Made by a program: the position numbers and the translations under genes. A stretch of DNA of 64,000 bases, from positions 105,985-169,984 of the forward strand of contig NZ_JAKNTA010000015.1 of assembly GCF_022288725.1 (NCBI RefSeq), written 5' to 3'. Positions within the stretch are counted from its first letter, which is position 1. Each line of letters starts with the position of its first letter. A model generated the notes under the pieces. The model made no database searches and was not told the origin of the DNA. It worked only from the letters and a program-made list of their open reading frames with translations. The DNA is from Kitasatospora sp. A2-31 (lineage in GTDB: Bacteria; Actinomycetota; Actinomycetes; Streptomycetales; Streptomycetaceae). Shown piece by piece: positions 34,954 to 43,533 of the stretch.

Positions 34954-35010
34954 CGCCTTCCGTATGTCCGGCACCCTCGGCCTGAGTGGCAGTTGAGTCC
35001 ATCCACGCAA

Positions 35011-35286
35011 TCACCCAAGTCGCATCGGGGTGAGCTCGACCTCCTGGGCGCCGGCCTCGACGCGGGCCCGGGCCAGCAGCCCGGTGACGAGCAGGCCCAG
35101 GAGGTCAACGAGGCGGAGCGCTTCGTTGACGGCTGCGGGCGCGCGGGTGGGCGAGGCAGCGCCGCTTTCGACCACCAGGCGCAGGGTGGCCAGCGCGGTG
35201 CGCAGTTCGTGGGCGGCCTCGGGGTTCTCCTGGCCAGCTGACCACAGCCACCCATAGGGTGACGGGGACGAGAGAAGATGCACCAT
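35011..35286 (-). CDS. short protein resembling a histidine-kinase H-box segment
   Basis: 91 residues from ATG 35286. AHELRTALATLRLVVESG looks like the DHp H-box (HELRTPL...) of sensor kinases, followed by a second helix LLGLLVTGLLARARVEAG. No ATPase domain follows. The start overlaps, in the opposite direction, the start of the SMI1 gene at 35285. It could be a fragment of a kinase or an unrelated helical protein. Confidence 0.4.
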   Translation of the reverse strand: MVHLLSSPSPYGWLWSAGQENPEAAHELRTALATLRLVVESGAASPTRAPAAVNEALRLVDLLGLLVTGLLARARVEAGAQEVELTPMRLG

Positions 35287-35872
35287 GGATCCCCGCATAC
35301 CCCGCCTGCGTCGCAAGCTGGCCGCGATCCCGTTCCAGCCACTGCGCAGCCATTCCTTCGGAGAAGAGCAACACCAGTTCCGCCTCGGTCCGAAGCTGGC
35401 AGAAGCACGCGTCGCCGCGTTCGAGGCCGAGCACGACATCGCCCTGCCCGACGCCTACCGGCAGTTCCTCACGCACATCGGCGGCTCAGGCACGGCGCCG
35501 TTATATGGCCTCATGCCGCTGGAGCGGTGTTCCCTGCTGGTCATGAACCCGCGTGAGGAACGGGGGGCACCCCGCGGATTCGACGACGCAGAGTCCGGGC
35601 GTCACGAACGCGACCTCTTCCTCCACGTCATCGAAATGGGCTGCACCGACGTATGCGTCATCGCGGTGACCGGTCCCCTCACCGGCCGCGTCCTCATCGG
35701 CAACAGCGACGGGTTCTGGGGCCCCCACGTCTCCTCCGCCACCGACTTCCTCGACTGGTACGAACGCTGGCTCAACCACATGAGCGCCGGACGCGACAAC
35801 CGGGCCCTCGAACTTACCTCACCCCAACTTCGCGCCCATCCAAACCGCCATCGCATGGCCCCGAAGATATGA
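35285..35872 (+). CDS. SMI1/KNR4 (SUKH) family protein
   Basis: 195 residues from ATG 35285, RBS GAGAGAAG upstream. Core motifs: RVAAFEAEHDIALPDAYRQF, LTHIGGSGTAPLYGL, and the C-terminal SSATDFLDWYERWL. Predicted cytosolic immunity protein. It ends about 118 bp before a strong terminator and belongs to the immunity cluster around 34-39 kb. Confidence 0.82.
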   Translation: MDPRIPRLRRKLAAIPFQPLRSHSFGEEQHQFRLGPKLAEARVAAFEAEHDIALPDAYRQFLTHIGGSGTAPLYGLMPLERCSLLVMNPREERGAPRGFDDAESGRHERDLFLHVIEMGCTDVCVIAVTGPLTGRVLIGNSDGFWGPHVSSATDFLDWYERWLNHMSAGRDNRALELTSPQLRAHPNRHRMAPKI

Positions 35873-35989
35873 CTCTCCGTAACCACTTCACGGACAGTGA
35901 GCCAGAACCCGAGAACCGACAGCACTTGTACACGACTTTGGGCGGCACTCGAAGCTGTGGAGAAACCGTACAGTTCATGTCGTTGGGCA

Positions 35990-36024
35990 CCGCGGGCCCC
36001 TGCCGGGTTGGCAGGGGCCCGCGG
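35990..36024. terminator. strong terminator hairpin
   Basis: Perfect 15-bp inverted repeat CCGCGGGCCCCTGCC with a 5-nt loop, between the SMI1 gene and the convergent hydrolase gene. Confidence 0.75.
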
Positions 36025-36115
36025 CAAACAGCAGAAGAACGCCAGGACCTGCCCTCGACGAACAGCATCCTGGCCAGCTCGGCTTATCGTCTGCCGGTGG
36101 CCCGGCGGCCCGGCC

Positions 36116-36853
36116 TCACTTCAGGTGCCGGACGAAGAACCGGGCCCCGGCGTCGAGTTCGTACTGCGGGACGCCGGTGTGCCCGCCCATGTTGGCGTGC
36201 AGGGTCTTCTCCTTGGATCCGAAGGCGTCGAACAGGTTCAGAGCCGCCTGTCGGTCGTTCCCTTCGTCATCCCACTGCAGCAGGATCTGCAGCGGAACGG
36301 TGACCTCGCGGGCCTCCTCGAACATGGCGGCGGGCACGAGGCTCCCGGCGAAGAGACCGGCGGCCGAGATGCGCGGCTCGACCGCGGCCAGCCGGACGCC
36401 GATGGAAATGATGCCCCCCTCATACCCGACCGGGCCGCCGATCTCGGGCAGCGCAAGAAGGGCGTCCAGGGTGGCCTGCCATTCCGGGACTGCCTCCTCG
36501 ACCAACGGGAGGATGAGGGCGTCGACGATTTCGCCGCTGACCGGCTCACCGGCCCCGATCACCCGGCGCAGGTCGGCGCGGGCCTGGTCGAGGGCGGCCA
36601 GACGGGGCCGGTCACCGCTGCCGGGGAGCTCGATGGTGGCCACGGCGAAGCCGTACTCCGCCGCGTAGTAGCGGGCCCGCGCCGCGAGCCGGGGGTACGT
36701 CTTGCCCAGTCCGAGCGGCGGCGGGCTGATCAGGATCAGCGGCGCCGGTGCGGACGCGGACTCGGGCGTCCACAGGAAGCCGGGGATCTCGCCGAGGGTG
36801 AATTCGCGCTCGAGGACACCGTCGTCGAAACGCTGCTCAGAAGTGAAGTGCAC
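36116..36853 (-). CDS. alpha/beta hydrolase-like protein with altered nucleophile elbow
   Basis: 245 residues. It has the family layout: FLWTPESASAPAPLIL, ISPPPLGLGKTYPRLAARA, a GSGDRPR loop, and the C-terminal ANMGGHTGVPQYELDAG with a plausible catalytic His. Where relatives have VGYWGLSMGT the sequence reads VGYEGGIISIG, so no G-x-S-x-G elbow is seen. It may be inactive or use a different serine. Confidence 0.65.
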   Translation of the reverse strand: MHFTSEQRFDDGVLEREFTLGEIPGFLWTPESASAPAPLILISPPPLGLGKTYPRLAARARYYAAEYGFAVATIELPGSGDRPRLAALDQARADLRRVIGAGEPVSGEIVDALILPLVEEAVPEWQATLDALLALPEIGGPVGYEGGIISIGVRLAAVEPRISAAGLFAGSLVPAAMFEEAREVTVPLQILLQWDDEGNDRQAALNLFDAFGSKEKTLHANMGGHTGVPQYELDAGARFFVRHLK

Positions 36854-37497
36854 GGTCGTGCCTTTCGGCAGTGCTGTGGAACGGCGCTCCCGGACGACCT
36901 ATCGCCCGACCGTGACCCCGGAGGGGAGCACCCATGTCGATACTGCGTTCACGGGTACCACCTCCTCGTTCTCTCGCACGGCCTCGGGAAACGTAGCAGT
37001 CATCTTCGTGGTCCGCCAAACGGTTGCCGCCACAGCGCGGACCAGGAGATGACGTATCAGCTGACGAAGCAGGCCGTTTCGGTGGACGACCCGGGGCTGG
37101 CCTCGCTGGCTGCCGCGGGCGGTGCTGGGGCCGTAGCCCTGTATTGGGACGTGAGAGGTGCCTTGCCGGGCCCTGCCTGACGACGACGCAGCCGTCCGCG
37201 GACCTGGCAGCGGGAGTTCCTCCAGCTCCAGCCCCTGCTGTCGTCGTTGAGCACTGGCAGTATCCCTGAAGAGATCCGTTCCTATGGCCCTGCCTGGATC
37301 ATGTCGTCCGCAGCAGTTGTCTGCGGCGCAGTCGCTGGAGCTGCCGTCTGAGGTGGGACAGGGGTGGGCTGCGATCATGGTGCTTAGCGTCGATCGTCGT
37401 TCCGGTATTCCACGCGGCCGAAGGTGCATCGATAATTCATCAGAGGAGACCGAAACGGCCAGCCGGAAGAACCGGCGGGCCGTCACAAACCTCAGAC
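36854..37497. other. approximately 640-bp stretch without a recognised gene
   Basis: A short plus-strand frame (MTYQLTKQAVSVDDPG... near 37048-37180) might encode a 43-residue peptide, but it has no recognisable motif. Nothing else was found. Confidence 0.4.
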
Positions 37498-37929
37498 CTA
37501 ATCTTGTGGCTGCCATTCGACGCAACTGGGACGCCGACCGCCAGAAAGCAGAAACTCCTTCACTGCTTGACGAACGAGTGGGATAGGAACTTCCGAGTGA
37601 TCAAAGAATTCCGTCATATGCCACATGAAATGGTAAGTGGGCTTCACTCGTGTCTCCGGCGACCCGACCGATGAGACGTTTCCATCCTCATCCATGTAGG
37701 ACACGATTCCCAGATTGAGACTCTTCTTTACGCCAACCAGGAGTTGGTGTCCTGGATATCCGGAAGGCGACGGGCCCCGGTCAAGCGAGTAGGCCTCGGC
37801 CAGTGTGGAGAACGTGTCCTCCCCGGCCAGGAGGTCGTCGATGAGCTCATCGACTCCCTCGACAGTGGTGATAATGGCCGGGCTCTTACCGTGACCTTCT
37901 TTGTATCGGGCCTCAATACCCTTGATCAT
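37498..37929 (-). CDS. Imm1-family immunity protein
   Basis: 143 residues from ATG 37929 (MIKGIEARYKEGHG), chosen because the frame upstream belongs to unrelated sequence. Imm1-like features: SGYPGHQLLVGV, LGIVSYMDEDGNVSSVG, and the end VRQAVKEFLLSGGRRPSCVEW. Imm1 proteins neutralise deaminase-type polymorphic toxins. It starts 11 bp after the stop of the toxin remnant, the usual toxin-immunity order. Confidence 0.72.
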   Translation of the reverse strand: MIKGIEARYKEGHGKSPAIITTVEGVDELIDDLLAGEDTFSTLAEAYSLDRGPSPSGYPGHQLLVGVKKSLNLGIVSYMDEDGNVSSVGSPETRVKPTYHFMWHMTEFFDHSEVPIPLVRQAVKEFLLSGGRRPSCVEWQPQD

Positions 37930-37940
37930 TTCCACTTGGC

Positions 37941-38262
37941 CTAATCCCTCCCGTGCGAGTTCTTGGTCCACTCGCCAGGTTTCTTTGGATCCGGGTAATG
38001 TACCACGAGCGTCTTGTCGCCCAGTAGGGTGTCGAGGGCCGACCAGTTCACGGCCTGTTGCGTTGTCCACGCCGCTGAGCACGCTGTAGCCATCCCGGGA
38101 CCCCTTGTTTCCTCTGGCGAATCCGGTTGTCCATCCGCCGGCCCATTGGGGGAGCTTGGACTTAGCGGCTTCAACGAGCGGGTCGAAGCAGGTGAAGTTG
38201 TGGACGAGGACCGGTATGTCGCCGGCCGAGACGTAGTAGGTGTGAAAGCTGGATGTACCGGC
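37941..38262 (-). pseudogene. C-terminal tip of a polymorphic toxin, decayed
   Basis: The frame contains HTYYVSAGDIPVLVHN (38199-38246), the linker that ends RHS/HINT-type toxin carriers, then LPQWAGGWTTGFARGN and YSVLSGVDNATGREL, which resembles the start of an SCP1.201/DddA-like deaminase domain. A second frame then gives TLVVHYPDPKKPGEW and a stop at 37941. The conserved middle (His/Glu and Cys pair) is missing and the frames differ, so an internal deletion destroyed the toxin while Imm1 survived. The toxin class is inference. Confidence 0.5.
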
Positions 38263-38408
38263 TCGGGCAGGTCCCGCATCGTGAAGTGGGTTGACCAGGC
38301 TCCAAGTCGCAGCACCTGCGGACCGTACGTCCCCATCGACGACAACAGCACGACGCGCGAGGATCAGAGCCATCGGGGAGGGACGATGACCCGCAGGCGG
38401 CCCGCGGC

Positions 38409-39461
38409 TCAGGCCAGGGTGACGTTCATACCTCTTTCGGCCAGGACATCGAGGACTTCCGTAAAGAGGTCGTAGGACTGGCCGTCCGGCGTCAGTACCC
38501 GGGAGAGGTGTTCCCTTGCGGTCGCGGCGTCCCACCACAGCAGGCTTGCAGGGGCGGTGTATCCGAAGGTGCCGCGCAGGCAGTCGACGAGGGCGTCCAA
38601 GCAGCCGCCGAAGTAGCCGCCCGGCCCGTTCACCGCCTCGCCGAGGGCCAGGTAGAGGCCGGGTTCGTCGGTGATGTGCCGGCCGTCGAGTTCGTAGGCG
38701 TGACCAGCTGGCCGATCGCGGAGGGTTCGCCAGCAGGCCCGTTCACGGACGAGGTCGAGCCAGGCCCCGCGGCGCCGGGTGTCGAGGTCGACCCAGGCAC
38801 CCAGGGTGTCCGGCGGCCGGGCGAACCACCGTTCCCAGATGGGCCGGGCGTATTCGGGAACGGGCGAAAAGAGTCCCCCGTCGAGCTCCAGGTCGATCAG
38901 ATCCATCCCGAGGGAGGATGGGCGCCAGCCCCTGATTCTGGTCCACAGCAGTCGATCGGTGAGCGGCTCGCCCCGGTCGTCCCTTATCTCCAAGGCTGCC
39001 TGCTCCAGGTCCAGCGCCTGCCGGGTGCCCTTCCTCAACGCCGCCTGAAGTTGTTCCCCCGGGGCGAGCCCCCGAAGGACGAGCGGGGGCGCCGACCGTT
39101 TCGCTGGCAGGACGCGGGTGAATTCCCGACAGGAGCCCAGCCATCGGTGCCCGTCGTGCACTCGTACCGGGCCCCGGTATCCCTCGGGTGGTCCTTCGTA
39201 GTCGTCCAGGCCAGTGAGCACGAGACTGTCCGTCCCGGGCTGCTGCCCCAGGCTCTCCGTGTCCTCCAACAGCCAGGAATCAAGCGCCTTGTCTTCCGGC
39301 ACCAACCACACCCGGCTGCCGACCCAACTGCGTACCTCCGTTTGGGGAACCCAGCCGAACAGCTCGTAGGTCCCGCGCTGGGATTCCCCGAACAGCCCTT
39401 CCGCCTCGGCGCAGACGCCCCAGGCACGGCCGTGCTCCGTCTCGACCAGCGTGTACCGCAT
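38409..39461 (-). CDS. barstar-domain protein with long N-terminal region
   Basis: 350 residues from ATG 39461 (starts at 39503 or 39533 are possible). The last approximately 100 residues are a barstar-like fold: YELDGRHITDEPGLYLALG, YFGGCLDALVDCLRG, PASLLWWDAATAREH and the C-terminal LAERGMNVTLA. Barstar domains bind and inhibit ribonucleases. The N-terminal approximately 230 residues are soluble and not recognised; they may sense another ligand. Part of the immunity cluster. Confidence 0.7.
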   Translation of the reverse strand: MRYTLVETEHGRAWGVCAEAEGLFGESQRGTYELFGWVPQTEVRSWVGSRVWLVPEDKALDSWLLEDTESLGQQPGTDSLVLTGLDDYEGPPEGYRGPVRVHDGHRWLGSCREFTRVLPAKRSAPPLVLRGLAPGEQLQAALRKGTRQALDLEQAALEIRDDRGEPLTDRLLWTRIRGWRPSSLGMDLIDLELDGGLFSPVPEYARPIWERWFARPPDTLGAWVDLDTRRRGAWLDLVRERACWRTLRDRPAGHAYELDGRHITDEPGLYLALGEAVNGPGGYFGGCLDALVDCLRGTFGYTAPASLLWWDAATAREHLSRVLTPDGQSYDLFTEVLDVLAERGMNVTLA

Positions 39462-39544
39462 CCGCGCGCGATGGCTTCCGTCCTCATGCACGACCGGAAT
39501 CATGCCGTGACCAGGACCCCGCGGCGAAGCCATTTCCCCTGTAG

Positions 39545-39967
39545 ATGGTCACGGCGCCTCGGAGCATCGCGGTCATTGACCACCCGTACACAAGCGATCC
39601 CCCGCGGAAACGCGTCCAGGCCCTCGACCAGGTCCCACAGCCGCCCGTACAGATCACGGTGATCTGGGCGGATTCCGCCTACGCGGGCGAACTCGTCGAT
39701 TGGGCGATGCGGGAGCTTGGCAACACTCTCAAGATCGTCCGGCGGCCGCCGGACGGTCAGGGCTTCATCGTGCTGCCCCGCCGCTGGGTGGTGGAACGCA
39801 GTCTGGCGTAGTTTATGCGAGCGCGCTGTAACTGCCGTGATTACGAACGCCTGCCTGCCTACGCCGAGGCCCACCTCCTCTGGAGCGCCATCACTCTCAT
39901 GACCCGCCGGCTCGCCCGCAGTCGCGCCGCGGGAACGGAAACCGGTCCGGTCGCGCTTGCCGCGTGA
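39545..39967 (+). pseudogene. IS5-family transposase C-terminal fragment with nonsense codon
   Basis: VIWADSAYAGELVDWAMREL, VLPRRWVVERSLA, stop (TAG), FMRARCNCRDYERLPAYAEA and ITLMTRRLA together are the catalytic C-terminus of an IS5-type DDE transposase. The stop sits where relatives have Trp (TGG to TAG). The N-terminal half is absent. Confidence 0.75.
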
Positions 39968-39971
39968 CCTG

Positions 39972-40018
39972 CCGTTTCCCCATCCCATCGCGAGGCCGCA
40001 GTGTGGATGGGGAAACGG
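39972..40018. terminator. hairpin after aspartyl-tRNA synthetase gene
   Basis: Perfect 14-bp inverted repeat CCGTTTCCCCATCC with a 19-nt loop, just beyond the synthetase stop; probably its terminator, though it could be an IS end. Confidence 0.55.
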
Positions 40019-40042
40019 GCGTGCAGACGGACGGGGCTCTGC

Positions 40043-41359
40043 TCAGGGGGTCAGCCGGTTGGGGCCGCGGAAGAGGAACACCGCCTCCCGGATCGAGTCC
40101 AGGCCGAGCATCACCATCAGGAGCCGGCTCAGGCCCGCGCCGAAGCCGCCGTGGGGCGGGCATCCGAAGCGGAAGACGTTCAGGTAGTCCTGCATCGACC
40201 CGGTGTCCACGCCCTTCTCCTCGGTCTGCTTGAGCAGGACGTCCGAGCGGTGTTCGCGCTGAGCGCCGGTGGTGACTTCCAGTCCCTTCCAGAGCAGGTC
40301 GAAGCTGAGCGTGAGGTCGGGCCGGTCGGCCGGGCGCATGTGGTAGAAGGGCCGAACGCTTGCCGGATAGTGGGTGACGAACAGGAACTCATGGCCGAAG
40401 CGCTCCCGCGCCCAGGCGGCGATGCGGCGTTCGCCGTCCGGGTCCAGGTCCTCCTTCACTCCTTCCGGGTCCCACCCCCCTGCTCGCAGGACCTTCTGCG
40501 CCCGCGCCATGGTGATGCGGGGGAACGGCACCTGTGGCACCACCACCTCGACGCCGAACACCGCACGGATGCTCTCGCCGTGCGCCTCGGCGACTCTGGC
40601 GACGGCATGGGCGAGCATCCGCTCCTCGAAGGCCATCACCTCCTCGACGTCGTCGATCCACGACAGTTCCACGTCCACGCCGGTGAACTCCGTGGCATGG
40701 CGGGAGGTGAAGGACGGCTCAGCCCGGAAGACCGGCCCGATCTCGAACACACGGTCAATGCCGGCGGCCACGGCCATCTGCTTGTAGAACTGCGGCGACT
40801 GGGCGAGGTAGGCGGAGCGGTCGAAGTACCCGAGCCTGAACACCTCCGCACCGGACTCGGACGCGCTGCCCATCAGTTTGGGGGTGTGCAGCTCGGTGCA
40901 GCCTTGCCGGGCGGCGTACTCGCGCAGCCCCTGCTCGAATGTGGTCTGCACGGCGAACAGAAGGCCGGCCTGCGGACGCCTGCGAATGTCGAGGAACCGC
41001 CAGTCGAGCCGGTGCTCCGGGCCCGACCGGTCGTCGATCGGCAGCGGCGTCTCCGCGCGGTTCAGTACCTCGATGTTCTCCGGCACGATCTCCAGGCCGC
41101 CCAGCTTTACCTGGGGCGCCTCTACCACGCGCCCCGAGATCCGTACGGCGGACTCGGGGGTGAGTGAGTCGAGGAGGGCGTCGAGAGGGCCGCCGTCGCG
41201 GCGGTGGGTCACCTGTGTCATACCGGAGTGGTCCCGCAGGACGAGGAACTGCATCGTCCGCTGGAGGCGGAGCGCGTGCACCCAGCCCGAGACGGAGACG
41301 GTCCGGCCGAGGTGACCCGGTAAGGCGGAGGTGAGGACGCGGGTTGTGGTGTGGATCAT
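40043..41359 (-). CDS. aspS: aspartyl-tRNA synthetase, archaeal/non-discriminating type
   Basis: 438 residues, class II synthetase. The N-terminal OB anticodon-binding domain includes VSGWVHALRLQRTMQFLVLR, motif 2 reads FEIGPVFRAEPS, and motif 3 GFGAGLSRLLMVMLG. It lacks the bacterial GAD insertion (typical bacterial AspRS is about 590 residues), placing it in the archaeal AspS2 group annotated as aspartate-tRNA(Asn) ligase in streptomycetes. It attaches Asp to tRNA. It is preceded by a T-box leader. Probably a second copy besides a housekeeping AspRS, because of its island location. Confidence 0.9.
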   Translation of the reverse strand: MIHTTTRVLTSALPGHLGRTVSVSGWVHALRLQRTMQFLVLRDHSGMTQVTHRRDGGPLDALLDSLTPESAVRISGRVVEAPQVKLGGLEIVPENIEVLNRAETPLPIDDRSGPEHRLDWRFLDIRRRPQAGLLFAVQTTFEQGLREYAARQGCTELHTPKLMGSASESGAEVFRLGYFDRSAYLAQSPQFYKQMAVAAGIDRVFEIGPVFRAEPSFTSRHATEFTGVDVELSWIDDVEEVMAFEERMLAHAVARVAEAHGESIRAVFGVEVVVPQVPFPRITMARAQKVLRAGGWDPEGVKEDLDPDGERRIAAWARERFGHEFLFVTHYPASVRPFYHMRPADRPDLTLSFDLLWKGLEVTTGAQREHRSDVLLKQTEEKGVDTGSMQDYLNVFRFGCPPHGGFGAGLSRLLMVMLGLDSIREAVFLFRGPNRLTP

Positions 41360-41394
41360 CGCAGCTCTCCAAAGCTGTCGTCATGATCCCTTGG

Positions 41395-41640
41395 GAGTGC
41401 GGGCGAGAAGGGAACTCGCGGTGCCACCGCACTTTCACCGCCTGAAGGCGGTCTCGTTCAGCCCTGTGACGGGGGCGAACCGGCGGGGCATCGGACCCGA
41501 AGGCCGTTCCTCCCCGCACTCGGGAGGGTCTTCACCTCGGGCACGAGTCCGCCTTCCCAGCTTCCGGCGGCTCTCTCTGCTCGCGTGGTCCTCGGCTACT
41601 CGTCTCCGTCAACGCGTTGCCGACGAGGATAGAGACTCCG
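41395..41640 (-). promoter_or_regulatory. T-box riboswitch leader of the aspartyl-tRNA synthetase gene
   Basis: On the minus strand the leader contains the Stem I AGTA motif (41597-41600), the AGAGAG-type distal loop (about 41571-41580), and the T-box core GGTGGCACCGCG (41417-41428). Downstream AGTGCGG and GCGAG pair with CTCGC and CCGCACT to form a terminator that competes with the T-box antiterminator. GAC (Asp) at 41528-41530 lies in the expected specifier region. Uncharged tRNA(Asp) should turn on the synthetase. The specifier assignment is inference. Confidence 0.75.
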
Positions 41641-41654
41641 ATCTGCCCACGCAA
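41626..41654 (-). promoter_or_regulatory. promoter of T-box leader
   Basis: Minus strand TTGCGT (41649-41654), 17-bp spacer, TATCCT (41626-41631), a good vegetative promoter match positioned directly before the T-box leader. Confidence 0.6.
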
Positions 41655-41927
41655 CGCAAAACAGCAACACGCGCCCCGCTGGCCCACATTCGGCCGACAA
41701 GCCGACTCTGACCTCTACAGGGAAGCTTCGACTACCAGCACACCTTTCAATCCAGCCGTTCGGATATCCATCACCGTGACGCCAAACCGAACGCCACACC
41801 GGTAGCCCTCACCCGCCATGCGTCTGAACTGCGGAATACTGATGGCATCGCGTATTAGATCGTCGTGAGCCGCCCAGGCAGGCGGTGCAGGAACGAGGAG
41901 TCTGCAGCCCAGATCGTCGGTGAAGAC

Positions 41928-42521
41928 TCAGCCGCGCAGATGAGCCAGAAGCCTGGCGCTCGCCGGGTAAGGGCGTTCTGCGGGGAGGAGTTGGTGGGCG
42001 GCGTCCAGAGCTCCGTCCCTGACGTGGGCATGGATCGTGTGCGCGAGCGTGGTGACGTCGCTGATCGAGACGATCCACTCCTCCGCGTAGCGCTCGGCGG
42101 CTTCGCCGGCGAGGCCGAGTTGCAGGGAGCGGTGAGCAAGCGGTTGTAGGTGCAGGTCGCGTTCGGGGTCCCACTGCACTCGGGCCGGAGCTCGCTTGAG
42201 CTGGCGTTTCCAGGTGGCGCGGTCGGGATGCAGCCCGTGCTCGTAGTGGGCCAGGCAGGCGTTTTCCAAGGCCCAGTCGAAGCCCTCTCGGGTGATTTCG
42301 ATCGCGAGGACGGTCTCCTGGCCTTCCTTGGCAGCCCATCCGCAGCGATACATCATCCAGAGGAACGACGGCTTGATCCACGTCATTCGGTCCCGCTGCC
42401 AGGTCGCGGGAAACCGGCCGTCGAGTGCGGCGGGCAGGCCGATCTCCGGTGCGTATGCCTGGTAGACCGTCACGCTGGTGGCCGTGTGGAGGGCGCGGAT
42501 CTGATGCTTGGGTTCTGACAC
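41928..42521 (-). CDS. DUF4291 family protein
   Basis: 197 residues from GTG 42521. The family signature is clear: VTVYQAYAPEIGLPA, DRMTWIKPSFLWMMYRCGW and VLAIEITREGFDWAL near residues 17-90, followed by RVQWDPERDLHLQPL. Function unknown; widespread in actinobacteria and fungi. It is 400 bp beyond the T-box promoter with opposite flank content, so probably a separate unit. Confidence 0.85.
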   Translation of the reverse strand: MSEPKHQIRALHTATSVTVYQAYAPEIGLPAALDGRFPATWQRDRMTWIKPSFLWMMYRCGWAAKEGQETVLAIEITREGFDWALENACLAHYEHGLHPDRATWKRQLKRAPARVQWDPERDLHLQPLAHRSLQLGLAGEAAERYAEEWIVSISDVTTLAHTIHAHVRDGALDAAHQLLPAERPYPASARLLAHLRG

Positions 42522-42765
42522 GGTGACCAGAGTCGATGTTGGGTGCGTCTCGCGCCATCGAATTACCAGGTGGGATGAGACTGGTTGAGCACTGAGCGAG
42601 GTCAGGCTTTCCGGGCTCGGCGTCGGTGGGAGGCATCTCTGCTGGGTCGATGTTCGGGTGGGTGTCTACGTCGATCTGCGCGGCCAGGTCGGCCAGTTCG
42701 CTCAGCGGGCGGGCCTCGGTGCCGTCCAGACCGCAGCGCTGACATCCGGCGTCCGAACACATTGG

Positions 42766-43125
42766 CTATTCAGGCCTGGAAGTCGCGGCCCTGAGGGCAG
42801 CTCCACCACGCCTTCCGGTGGGAGCCGGAGCCCACGCTGTCGGGGGTGAAAGTGTTGCGAGGATGCCCACTGAGCGGCCAGCCCTGGCATGTGTTCTGTC
42901 AAGGTGACCTTCCCCGGCGCCACGTAGCCCGCACAGCGGGGGCAGCCGGTGCCAGCCACCCGGCTGTGCACGGCGGCCCGGCAGACGTGGCCGGCCACTG
43001 CCAGAACACCCGACAATGTGAGCCGGGCCGACCGTGGCCTTGTCGAGATCGCCGTCCAGCGTGGGGTGCCACTGTGCGGCGAGCTCGGGGTGCTCATTGA
43101 CGGTGAAGCGCGTGCGTCGGGTCAT
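42766..43125 (-). pseudogene. treble-clef zinc-ribbon protein (DUF4379 type), frameshifted
   Basis: MTRRTRFTVNEHPELAAQWH opens the frame; after a shift GHVCRAAVHSRVAGTGCPRC and EHMPGLAAQW follow, and after a second shift KAWWSCPQG. These are the repeated HPELAAQWHP...WW.C..GH.W...R..G.GCP.C units of probable treble-clef zinc proteins. At least two frameshifts break it. Confidence 0.6.
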
Positions 43126-43533
43126 GATCACGAACCGTAGGTCGACACACTGACAGTACGAGAGGCGCCTGACCTGGACCAATGCAAACGAGGCCCGGGG
43201 GGCGTCGACCGTGCAATGCGTTGTCCCGCGGCCGGGGCCGGTCGTACGGGAGAGGACCTGGATGGTGATGGCGGCTCCTCCGACGATGAGCTCCATGCGA
43301 GGAGCCGCTGACGCTGGGGTTCGATGTCTGCGCAATGGGCAGCTCGATCGCGGGCCCTGACCAACCGTAAACCCGCTGGCGGGGATGCCCACCCCACGCT
43401 GAGTGGCTATGACCAGCACAGGCTCCGTTGTATTGCCTGCGGCAGCGCAGCGCTATATTGAACGCGTTCAAGTAGCGGGGGCTTGGTGTGCTCCGCTGCC
43501 GCCCAAGTATCAAGAGCTCGGCATAGGGGAAGC
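43126..43533. other. approximately 400-bp gap, no gene recognised
   Basis: Contains a TTGCCT-N15-TATATT promoter-like pair (43433-43459) ahead of the small membrane protein and a GAACGCGTTC palindrome just after it (43460-43469). Nothing else seen. Confidence 0.35.

Noticed and set aside
36982..37060. Possible tRNA-like segment
   Set aside because: No acceptor stem or T-loop sequence could be formed on reading; nothing supports a tRNA.
33490..43415. 13-bp repeat AGTGGCTATGACC near 33490 and 43402 as an attachment-site pair
   Set aside because: Too short, no tRNA or integrase is adjacent to either copy, and the flanks do not match.
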